Part shown: piece by piece, positions 1-6,956 of the stretch
Numbering within the stretch: the stretch's first letter is position 1
Layout of the letters: each line of letters starts with the position of its first letter
NCBI RefSeq assembly: GCF_050942215.1
Contig: NZ_CP192056.1
Span: 1,178,001 to 1,242,000 of the forward strand
Source of the DNA: Sphaerimonospora sp050942215
GTDB taxonomy: Bacteria; Actinomycetota; Actinomycetes; Streptosporangiales; Streptosporangiaceae
DNA: 64,000 bases
Direction: 5' to 3'
Translations under genes and position numbers: made by a program
Notes under the pieces: generated by a model
Databases searched by the model: none
Seen by the model: only the letters and a program-made list of their open reading frames with translations
Told to the model about the DNA's origin: nothing

Positions 1-228
1 ACCGATCGCCGCCAGCGAGGTCGCCCCGATCAGCGCCGCCGCCACCGCGCTGCCCAGCAGCGAGGTCAGCGAATGCCGTACCCCTCGCGGGTCACGAGGA
101 TCGGGCACCCACGCCAGGTAGGCCATCAACTGCGGTATCCGAACGGTCAGGGCGTCCCGGTCGGCCTGCGGCAACGCCGCCAGATCGCCAAGAACGGCAC
201 AGATCGGGGATGATACGGGGGCAGGCAC
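1..228 (-). CDS. ISAs1-family transposase, N-terminal part (cut by window edge)
   Basis: Reading the minus strand from a GTG at 228 gives 76 codons with no stop before the window edge. The translation contains WVPDPRDPRGVRHSLTSLL followed by an Ala-rich stretch ending ATSLAAIG. This is the N-terminal signature of ISAs1-type DDE transposases (the transposase-associated region preceding the catalytic domain). An in-frame TGA lies 18 bases upstream of the GTG, and a purine-rich GAGAGAAG precedes it, which fixes the start. The catalytic DDE residues lie outside the window, so activity cannot be judged. The neighbouring TerB-like gene reads toward this element and seems altered at its 3' end, consistent with insertion there. 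Confidence 0.72.
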   Translation of the reverse strand, partial: MPAPVSSPICAVLGDLAALPQADRDALTVRIPQLMAYLAWVPDPRDPRGVRHSLTSLLGSAVAAALIGATSLAAIG

Positions 229-285
229 GGTCTTCTCTCGCGATCAAGGCTTCGACAACCTCATGATCGCGGAGGCCGTGCCTGC
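221..285. repeat. Nested inverted repeat at the ISAs1-type element end
   Basis: Ten-base arms GCAGGCACGG (221-230) and CCGTGCCTGC (276-285) are exact complements. Inside them CGCGATCA (239-246) pairs with TGATCGCG (264-271). The structure overlaps the transposase start codon, so it could fold in the transcript and limit translation, or form part of the element's terminal region. No element boundary or target duplication could be proven. Confidence 0.6.
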
Positions 286-327
286 TCGCATTTCCGGAGG
301 ACTCTCCCATAATCCGGACATAAGACC

Positions 328-1263
328 TCAAACGTCAACTACGCCGGGGCCCTGGCCCTGATGGACCGCGACCCCGAGAATCACCACCGTGCCGATCCCG
401 GTGACCATCGCGCTCAGGCCCAGCAGGCCGCCGAATCCCAGGGCCGCCAGGCCCGAGGTGATCCCCGCCCCGCTGAGGCCGGAGACGCTGCCGGCAAGAC
501 TGACCGCGGCGATCGGGGCACCGAACGCGGCCGCCTTGGCGGCGATGTCCTTGGTGGTGGTCTCCAGCTGGCTGGTCGTGATCTTTCCGGAAGCGAAGTC
601 CTCTTCGGTGATCACAAGCCGTTCGGTTTCCTGCACGACCTTGTCAGCCGACTCGGGGAACACGAGTCCTGCGACCAGTACGATTCGCTCACGCTCGGCG
701 TCCGCAACCTGTCTGTCAGCACGCGAAATTCGTACCAGATCGCGCACCAGCATCGTGAACACCGGCTCACGCTGATCTTCCTCGAGGAGGTCGTGCAATT
801 CCTTGGACAGCTCAACCGTGGTGTCGGGGACCCCCGCGTCGATCGCTGCATCGCGTTGCGCCCCAGTGATCTCACTGCGCAACTCCGATCGCGCCTCGCC
901 GTCGAGACCGATCGTCGATGCGAACAAGTACAGATTCGCGATCTCGCGAGGATCGAGGAGCCCGTCGACCAGCGCCAAGCTCACCAACACCCGGCAATAG
1001 AGCAACTTCGCGTCGACGCTGAGCTCGGACAGATCGGCGAAAGTAGCGCTTTTATGGGACGGCCGCGCCGACAGGGTGTCCTTGACTTCTGCGACCTTCG
1101 CCTTCACTTGCTCGGCGGACTGCTTTACTCTCTCCTGGGCATCGCCGGTAGCATCAGCGACACGCCGCCTCGCGGCGCTCGTGCTGTCGGCAACCTTCCG
1201 TCTAGCGGCGCCGGCAACGCCCTTAAATCGTCCAAGCCCAACTTCATCAGGGTCCATTGCCAT
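328..1263 (-). CDS. TerB-like protein with C-terminal hydrophobic segment, possibly truncated
   Basis: The open frame extends upstream to 1386. The ATG at 1263 is preferred because AAGGA lies about 10 bases upstream and the segment before it has no family-like character; a second ATG lies two codons on. The product (311 aa) begins with a Lys/Arg/Ala-rich, probably helical region (VKQSAEQVKAKVAEVKDTL), followed by an acidic all-helical core (LVSLALVDGLLDPREIANL and DLVRISRADRQVADAERERI) resembling the TerB/tellurite-resistance fold, where paired acidic motifs bind metal. A Gly/Ala-rich membrane-like segment follows. As I recall, related proteins continue past this segment, whereas here it ends abruptly in VHQGQGPGVVDV about 100 bases from the transposase start. 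Truncation by the element is inferred. Function is unknown beyond the family link. Confidence 0.6.
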   Translation of the reverse strand: MAMDPDEVGLGRFKGVAGAARRKVADSTSAARRRVADATGDAQERVKQSAEQVKAKVAEVKDTLSARPSHKSATFADLSELSVDAKLLYCRVLVSLALVDGLLDPREIANLYLFASTIGLDGEARSELRSEITGAQRDAAIDAGVPDTTVELSKELHDLLEEDQREPVFTMLVRDLVRISRADRQVADAERERIVLVAGLVFPESADKVVQETERLVITEEDFASGKITTSQLETTTKDIAAKAAAFGAPIAAVSLAGSVSGLSGAGITSGLAALGFGGLLGLSAMVTGIGTVVILGVAVHQGQGPGVVDV

Positions 1264-1470
1264 CCCTTTGACGTCCTTTGGCGGAAGGCTATCGGTAGCC
1301 ACCGACGAGATGACGGCCTTTCGGTGATCCTCAGATGGTGGAGAGAGGGAACAATGCCGTTGACTTCGATCATCTCCGCTGATCACGTGGCTTTTCTGAG
1401 CTCGTCGGCTTTGGCATCGCGGGTGGGGATCACCAGGACGTCCGGCTCCTCACGTAGCCCTTCATGCGGA

Positions 1471-1502
1471 AACCCCGCTCGCCGTGTCCGGGAGGCGGGG
1501 TT
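1471..1502 (-). terminator. Possible terminator hairpin downstream of the VWA gene
   Basis: AACCCCGC (1471-1478) is complementary to GCGGGGTT (1495-1502), with a 16-base loop. It lies about 100 bases past the stop of the VWA gene and before the TerB-like gene on the same strand. There is no clear U-tract, which is common in actinomycetes but leaves the call uncertain. Confidence 0.35.
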
Positions 1503-1598
1503 CGTCGTCGCGCCGCTGAAGGGACAGAGCGAGCCCGGAGGCCGGGCGGAGCCACGATGTCCGCCCGGCCCCGGGTCGATCGGTTCAGGTGGATCGGG

Positions 1599-3449
1599 TC
1601 ACGGGCAGTTGCCGATGTCGCTTTCGGCGGAGGCCAGGACGACGTCGGTCTTGGCCAGGCCGAGGGCGTTGACGGTGACGTGGACGGCGTTGACGGTCAG
1701 GCCCTTGTCGGGTGTGGTGAACGGGATCTGCTCGTTGAGGACGAGCTTGACGACACCGACGTTGACCGTGGTGTTGGGCTGGATCTTGGTGGGTTCTGCG
1801 ATGACCACCGTGTTGCCGACCTTGAGGGAGGCGATCGTGGTGGTTCCGGTGGATCCGGCGCAGGTGGTGGTGGAGCTGGAGTTGATGGTCTTGATGCTGA
1901 TCACCGGAATACCGGTGATCCCGATGGTGGTGTCGTCGATGGAGGCGGTGGCCACGGATTTGCCGGGGAATGCCGTGGTGACGACCTTGGCGCACAGGGC
2001 GTGCGCGCTGATCAGTCCGCTGAGAGTGGCGGTGCAGGGCACCGTGGTGGCACCGGTCGAGGTGGTGGAGATGTCGCCGGTGTCGGGTGTGGGCGCGATG
2101 TTGACCAGTTGGATGCCGGCCAGGGAGGCGTTGGCGGTCAGCCCGTAGGCCCGTCCGGTCAGCCGCTGTGGTGTGACGGTGACCTGTTCGGCGCTGCACG
2201 GTGAGGTGACGGAGTCGTTGTGGTCGTCGCCGCTGTAGACGGCGGTCCACCGGTAGGTGCCGGCCGCACCGATGGTCACGTCGCCGGACGCGGCGGTGCC
2301 GCTCTCCGTCACCGACCCGGTGCGGGTCGCGATGGGGGTCGCGCAGTCGGTGTCACCCGGCCCGAACAGCCGGAACGTGACGGTGCCCGTCGGGTGATAC
2401 CCGTCGGACAGGGTCGCCGTATCGGAGACGTCCCCGCCCGCCGGCACCGGGCCCGATGGCGTCGTGGCGATCGACGGGGTCGCCTTCGGGACGTGTTCTG
2501 TGATCGTTTCAGTGAAGCCCGGCGACAGGACGCCGTTGAGCAGGAAGTCCACCTTGCAGGTAAGGGTGCTTCCCGGTACGGCTCCCGCGTCGATGGAGAC
2601 GGTCTCGGTGAAGGTGGCATCATCGCCGCTGGTCACCGTCTGGCTGCCGGGGGTCAGGGACACCGACAGGCTCGGGTCGCAGTCGCGCAGCTTATGGGTG
2701 ACCGTGACCGGCAGGTTGTGCAGGGCCTTCAGGATGGTGTCGCTGACCTCCGAGGAGTCGATGCCGGAGAACAGTTGGCCATCCGTGGCATCGGTGATCG
2801 CGGTCGCCTGCCCGGTCGAGTCCAGCCCGGACAGGTCGAACGCGAGCACGGTGATGTCGGCCGCCTGCAGTGCGCTGATCGCGTCGGCGAGGCTATGGCC
2901 GTTGCTGGGGTCATGGCTGGGCGCGTCCCCGATCAGCAACACCATCCGAGAGCTGTCCGGCCGGAAGTCGACCGCGCCGGACGCGACCTGGAACAGGGCG
3001 TTGATGCCACCCTCGGGGAAGTCGCCGCCGCCCGACGCGACCAGCGAGTTGAGACCGTTGGTGACGTCGGTCTGGCTGCCGGTGAGGTTCTGTGCCACCC
3101 GGAACGACGTCGCGTCCGACATGTCCCGGTACTCGGCGACCGCGAACTGCGCGTCCGGCTGCGCCGAGGCGACGTTGGACAAGATGGCGTTCGCGTTGGT
3201 CTGCACGTTCGAGATGACCCCGCCCATGCTCCCTGTTGTGTCGATCAGGAATGTGATATCAGGCTTGGGCGGGATCGCTGGAGTGGACACGGTCTTGGCG
3301 ATCGTCGTCGATCCGCCCGGGGCCAGGTCCAGCTTCACATCCGCCGGGGTCACCCCGGGCGCGGCGGATGCCGCCCCCGCCCCGACCACCAGCATTGCAC
3401 CGGCCACCGCCACGTACATGGCGGCCCGTAATCTATGCGTCATTCTCAC
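1599..3449 (-). CDS. Secreted VWA-domain protein with Ig-like and C-terminal anchor-type domains
   Basis: The 616-aa product starts at a GTG with AAGGA eight bases upstream. Residues 1-30 form a Sec signal peptide (basic start, hydrophobic core, GAASAA cleavage region). Residues about 64-235 are a von Willebrand A domain with the MIDAS segment ITFLIDTTGSMGG, so Mg-dependent ligand binding is likely. Residues about 250-420 are Thr/Ser-rich beta-type repeats (TVTSGDDATFTETVS; GTVTFRLFGPGDTDC) resembling bacterial Ig-like modules. The rest, with dispersed Cys residues and many beta-branched residues, resembles the choice-of-anchor P type of actinobacterial exoproteins. No LPXTG or C-terminal membrane segment is present, so it is probably secreted or non-covalently retained. 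The ligand is unknown. Confidence 0.75.
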   Translation of the reverse strand: MRMTHRLRAAMYVAVAGAMLVVGAGAASAAPGVTPADVKLDLAPGGSTTIAKTVSTPAIPPKPDITFLIDTTGSMGGVISNVQTNANAILSNVASAQPDAQFAVAEYRDMSDATSFRVAQNLTGSQTDVTNGLNSLVASGGGDFPEGGINALFQVASGAVDFRPDSSRMVLLIGDAPSHDPSNGHSLADAISALQAADITVLAFDLSGLDSTGQATAITDATDGQLFSGIDSSEVSDTILKALHNLPVTVTHKLRDCDPSLSVSLTPGSQTVTSGDDATFTETVSIDAGAVPGSTLTCKVDFLLNGVLSPGFTETITEHVPKATPSIATTPSGPVPAGGDVSDTATLSDGYHPTGTVTFRLFGPGDTDCATPIATRTGSVTESGTAASGDVTIGAAGTYRWTAVYSGDDHNDSVTSPCSAEQVTVTPQRLTGRAYGLTANASLAGIQLVNIAPTPDTGDISTTSTGATTVPCTATLSGLISAHALCAKVVTTAFPGKSVATASIDDTTIGITGIPVISIKTINSSSTTTCAGSTGTTTIASLKVGNTVVIAEPTKIQPNTTVNVGVVKLVLNEQIPFTTPDKGLTVNAVHVTVNALGLAKTDVVLASAESDIGNCP

Positions 3450-4094
3450 GGTGTCATTCCTTCTGGTATGGCGTTATGCCATCACGAATTGGGATCGCCG
3501 GCCGTGCAGAATTTCTGTGATTACGCCACCAGGGACGTCGCCTCCTCACATGTCGGCGCGGGCCGATGCCAAATCGCATTGGCTGTCAACCCCCGCGACC
3601 TTTTCAGTTCCGGCTGCTGATCGGCAGGGCGGGGTGTGGCCACGGACATATGGTGACTGGCCGCTGAATAGATGTAAATAGGCCGCTTACAGAAAGTTCC
3701 CGACTGGCCGCAGTCGGCCACTCATCGCCGGTGAGAGGCATTCACCAGGAGCGATCTTCACGGAGATCTTTCTGGCTGTGATCGATGAAATGAGTGATCC
3801 GTGGTTCGCCGTGAAAAGGGCGGCCGTTACCGGCCCTCCGGACCGTCTGAATTTCGGTCACGGCTATCGGGTCGATCAGCGCCACGATGCCTCCTCACCT
3901 ATGAGGTGACGGCTGCTCATGCGGATCGGCGGCGAGCAGAACATATCCGCAGGCACTGACAATGGGCACGCGTTCGGCCGTTGGATATATCCGCATCAAC
4001 CGGACTCCGGGAAAAGCGACTCCGTGGACCTCTGTGTCAGCCGGCACACCTCTGCACGATCACTGTTTGTACAGCGACGCCCCGAAAGGGTGAT
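3450..4094. other. Gene-poor, AT-richer gap between the VWA and GNAT genes
   Basis: About 645 bases with visibly lower GC than either side and no convincing long reading frame. Several short palindromic pieces are visible, for example GACTGGCCGCAGTCGGCCA near 3700 and GGATATATCC near 3983. Only one small frame with a good ribosome site was found (minus strand, 3742-3885, listed separately). The composition suggests acquired or non-coding DNA. Confidence 0.5.
3742..3885 (-). CDS. Possible small orphan protein (47 aa)
   Basis: A minus-strand GTG at 3885 follows a strong ribosome site (GAGGAGG, four to five bases before the start) and opens a 47-codon frame beginning ALIDPIAVTEIQTVRR and ending KDLREDRSW. 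No signal peptide, membrane segment or known motif is visible. The good ribosome site is the only support; codon-bias evidence is weak at this length and in this AT-richer gap. It may be a chance frame. Confidence 0.22.
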   Translation of the reverse strand: MALIDPIAVTEIQTVRRAGNGRPFHGEPRITHFIDHSQKDLREDRSW

Positions 4095-4631
4095 CTACAC
4101 TGAGCGCCGCAGGTCGAACTCGTCGCGCAGGATGGAGTAGAGGAGCTGGTCGTGCCAGCGGCCCGCGCGCCATTGGGCCCGCCGTACGACGCCCTCGAGC
4201 TGGAATCCGATCTTCTCCAGGCACCGGATCTCCGCCCTGTTCCCGGGGTCGGTGGTCGCCTGGACGCGTTCCACCCGCGTGTGTGTGAACAGGTAGCGAA
4301 CGAGTTCCCGCTGGGCCCGGGTCCCGATGCCTCGGCCACGTGACTCCGGCAGCAGGCCGATGGCGATCTCCCAGCACAGCGACGTGTCGCGACGCCCCCA
4401 ACGCCGCTCCAGCCACTCCACCCGTCCGGCGAGTTCGCCGTCGACCGTGACGGCGAGCATGTTGTCCGCCCCCGCCAGGAGCCCGCGGGTGCGTAGTGCC
4501 TCCCGCAGCGCCACGGTCGGAGTGAACCCGAACCACTGGTGCCGGGTCGCGCCGCTTTCACTCTGGAAGGCCAGATCGAAGGCGTCCAGGTCGGCTTCGG
4601 TGACCGGCCGAAGGTCCAGGCGATCGGGCAT
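4095..4631 (-). CDS. GNAT-family N-acetyltransferase (RimJ/RimL type)
   Basis: The frame is open to 4706, but the ATG at 4631 is preferred: AGGAG lies 11 bases upstream and the product then begins MPDRLDLRPVTEADLDAF, the normal first strand of the fold. The acetyl-CoA-binding loop is visible as IAIGLLPESRGRGIGTRAQRE (R/Q-x-x-G-x-G/A pattern in SRGRGIGT), followed by the family's RVQATTDPGNRAEIRCLEKIGF segment. Length (178 aa) is normal. Such enzymes acetylate protein N-termini or small amines; the substrate cannot be read from sequence. It is monocistronic, with AT-richer DNA downstream. Confidence 0.85.
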   Translation of the reverse strand: MPDRLDLRPVTEADLDAFDLAFQSESGATRHQWFGFTPTVALREALRTRGLLAGADNMLAVTVDGELAGRVEWLERRWGRRDTSLCWEIAIGLLPESRGRGIGTRAQRELVRYLFTHTRVERVQATTDPGNRAEIRCLEKIGFQLEGVVRRAQWRAGRWHDQLLYSILRDEFDLRRSV

Positions 4632-4765
4632 TCTTGTCGGTTCTCCTCGGCTGTCGTGTCCGGTGGTGTCGGCGGACTCCCGATGTACCGGCTCCGGCGC
4701 GGACACCGTAATCGGCTTTGATCATGTTGGATGCTCGTCGGAACCCGTGGCGTCCGACCCCGTTC

Positions 4766-5233
4766 CTATGGATCGGAGGGCGCCTGATCGATACTCGGCC
4801 TGCCCCGACTCCGAATCTGAGCGCACCGAGGGAGGTCTTCGATGCCGCCGCCTTCAGGGATCATGCCCCAGAGGAAGGGAATCAGGTAGCGAGGCGGTTC
4901 GCCCAGGAGCACGGCCAGTGCGTCTTCTGTGACGGTGAGGGGGAATGCCGCGCCCGGTCGCGCTGAGTTCCAGCCTTGTTCGACGGCCCGCCGGACGCAT
5001 CCGTCGACGAGGGTGGGACGGATCGCGATCGTTCGCTCTCCCACCCGGTTGTCCGGCCGGGCGCAGGGGAGTGACACCACAAGGACGCTCCCCGGCTTCT
5101 CGGCTCGTTCGACGGCGAAGCCGAGCGGGCTCCAGCCGTTGCCCTGGCTGTAGGTCGGCCTGTGGCGGACACGCCAGCGGAAGACGGTGCCGTCGACGGT
5201 GATGAGCCGCGAGCCCTTCTTCGGCATCGCCAT
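4766..5233 (-). CDS. Small conserved hypothetical protein (MPKKGSR family)
   Basis: A longer frame extends to 5380, but ATG codons at 5233 and 5227 follow a GGAGG at suitable distance, giving about 155 aa beginning MAMPKKGSRLITVDGTVFRW. I recognise the N-terminal pattern (PKKGSRLITVDG, then R-x-RPTY, then WSPLGFAVE and a PDNRVGERTIAIRPTLVDGCVRRAVEQGW-like region) as a recurrent small uncharacterised actinobacterial protein. No catalytic motif, membrane segment or signal peptide is evident. The last 30 residues (IEDLPRCAQIRSRGRPS) look less conserved in character. It lies between the GNAT gene and the helicase-nuclease pair on the same strand, but about 200 bases from the helicase, so a functional link is not shown. 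Confidence 0.6.
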   Translation of the reverse strand: MAMPKKGSRLITVDGTVFRWRVRHRPTYSQGNGWSPLGFAVERAEKPGSVLVVSLPCARPDNRVGERTIAIRPTLVDGCVRRAVEQGWNSARPGAAFPLTVTEDALAVLLGEPPRYLIPFLWGMIPEGGGIEDLPRCAQIRSRGRPSIDQAPSDP

Positions 5234-5440
5234 GGCCGCCTCCAAGCTCTGCTCTGGTTCCGCCGCCGTTCCGTGAGAGCATCGGAGCCGGCGAGAAACG
5301 GTGTGAGAACGCCTGCGAGCGTAACCGCCGCTCATCCATGTGATCGAGTTGTTTTCGCGGAGTCGCCCGTCGGCCGCCACGACAGACGCGCACTCGACGC
5401 GGCCGTCTCCGATGCCTGCGAGCGTCCCGTTCAGAACGGC

Positions 5441-6946
5441 TCACGCTGCGCTCGCGGCGGCGTTCAACGTCGCGCGGCTGAATGTGGCGAGGATTCGCTG
5501 GTGGGTCTGCCGGGGGAGGGATCGGGTTCCTGGCTCGCCGAGTGGTGTGCCGGGTCGGGCCGGAGCTTCGCTCAGCAGGTCGTCGAGACCGGCTCGGGCC
5601 ACCATCAGGAGTCCGTGCGTGGCGCGGGTGCAGGTGACGGCGAGCCGGCCGAACGCCGAGTTGAACTCGTCGAGGTGGTCGGCTCCGGAGAGCGGGTGGA
5701 TGGCGACGGTGATGGCGTTGGTCTGCCCCTGCCAGGAGTCGACGGTCGAGGCGAGGAGCACGCCGTCGGGCAGGCCGTACTTGTCCGTCAGCCGCTCGAC
5801 CAGGGCGGTCGCGTCGTCCACGGCCTGGTTGCGGGTGGCGAGAACGACGATCAGGGGGTCTCCCGAGGGCGCGGCGGAGCTGGTTCGCACCTCGTCCTGA
5901 GGGCTGCCGGCGCCGTCGTATCGCCGCCGCACCACCGTGAACTCGTTCTCCACAAGCGGCGTGAGCAGGTCCTCGATCACCCCGAGGAGGGGCGGGTCGA
6001 CGTCCGCGGCCTCGGGGTCGGCAAGGCCGCCGACTTCGAGCAACGTCGGGGTGCCGGTCGCGACGGACGCCCAGATCGCGCCGGCGGCTCCGGCCAGGTC
6101 CGGCAGCTCGACGGTACGATCGCCCGGAGCGGCGACGCAGTCCAGCCGGTCCCAGTCGCTGTAGAAGGCCCTCCAGAGGGGAAGCTGGCTCGCGGTGGGG
6201 CGCCACACCGCGGGCAGGTCGACGGCGAAGGTGCTGTCGTGGTCTTCGTAGGCGGTGGGCCAGGCACGGTAGGGGTTGTAGCCGGGGTCGCCGCGCCAGG
6301 GGTTCTGGCCGGGGTCGATCGGCGGCAGCTGGCCGACGTCGCCCACGCCGACGGAGAGCGGGGCCAGCCCCTCGACCATCGCGTAGCGGTGCAGCGGGAG
6401 CTGCCACGCCTCGTCGACGAACAGGACGTCGTACGGCAGGTCGGCGTTGGCGGCGGGACCGAGATGATCGAGGAAGCGCTGCCCCTCACCCCATGCGCCC
6501 ATCTTGTGCGAGGTCCCGAGGACCACCTCGCACGTTCGGGGAATGCCGCCGGTGGAGGTGGCGACCGAGACGTGGTCGAGCACCTCCCGCGGCACCTCGG
6601 GCAGCCGGTTCGCGGCCACGAACAGGCAGACCCGGGCCGCGCCCAGCTTCTCGCCCAGCTCGCCGGCGAGTGGGAACACCTGCTTGTTGGCGAAGGCGGT
6701 GACGCCGACGCGGGTGCAGTTCGAATGGTTCAGGGCCGCCTCGACCATGCGTACGAGCGCGTAGGACTTCCCGGCTCCCGCGGCGGCACGCAGCAGGATC
6801 TTGTCGTAGTCCGCGTCGCCGCTCAGTACGGCAGAGAGCGTGGCGATGGCGCGTCCGGCGGCCTCGATGTTCCCGCCGGCCGCGGCCTTGTGATGAATCG
6901 CCTCGTCGATCGACGCGGCGGCAGGGGGCGAGAAGGTGATCGTCAT
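5441..6946 (-). CDS. SF1 (UPF1/DNA2-like) helicase, partner of the upstream nuclease
   Basis: The 501-aa protein carries an almost complete set of SF1 helicase motifs: Walker A RAAAGAGKSYALVR (residues 53-66), Walker B YDVLFVDEAWQ (172-182, with D178-E179), motif III VGDVGQLPPI (201-210), a motif IV-like VLATRNQ, motif V VDSWQGQTNAITV (402-414) and motif VI GRLAVTCTRATHGLL with the likely arginine finger R441. The GQLPP and SWQGQ forms are typical of the UPF1/DNA2 branch of SF1B enzymes, which translocate 5'-3' on nucleic acid. It is short for the family and lacks obvious accessory domains. It starts only 10 bases after the nuclease stop, so the two are co-transcribed and probably form one complex. 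Substrate and role (defence or repair) are inferred from the pairing. Confidence 0.82.
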   Translation of the reverse strand: MTITFSPPAAASIDEAIHHKAAAGGNIEAAGRAIATLSAVLSGDADYDKILLRAAAGAGKSYALVRMVEAALNHSNCTRVGVTAFANKQVFPLAGELGEKLGAARVCLFVAANRLPEVPREVLDHVSVATSTGGIPRTCEVVLGTSHKMGAWGEGQRFLDHLGPAANADLPYDVLFVDEAWQLPLHRYAMVEGLAPLSVGVGDVGQLPPIDPGQNPWRGDPGYNPYRAWPTAYEDHDSTFAVDLPAVWRPTASQLPLWRAFYSDWDRLDCVAAPGDRTVELPDLAGAAGAIWASVATGTPTLLEVGGLADPEAADVDPPLLGVIEDLLTPLVENEFTVVRRRYDGAGSPQDEVRTSSAAPSGDPLIVVLATRNQAVDDATALVERLTDKYGLPDGVLLASTVDSWQGQTNAITVAIHPLSGADHLDEFNSAFGRLAVTCTRATHGLLMVARAGLDDLLSEAPARPGTPLGEPGTRSLPRQTHQRILATFSRATLNAAASAA

Positions 6947-6956
6947 TACCGTTCAC

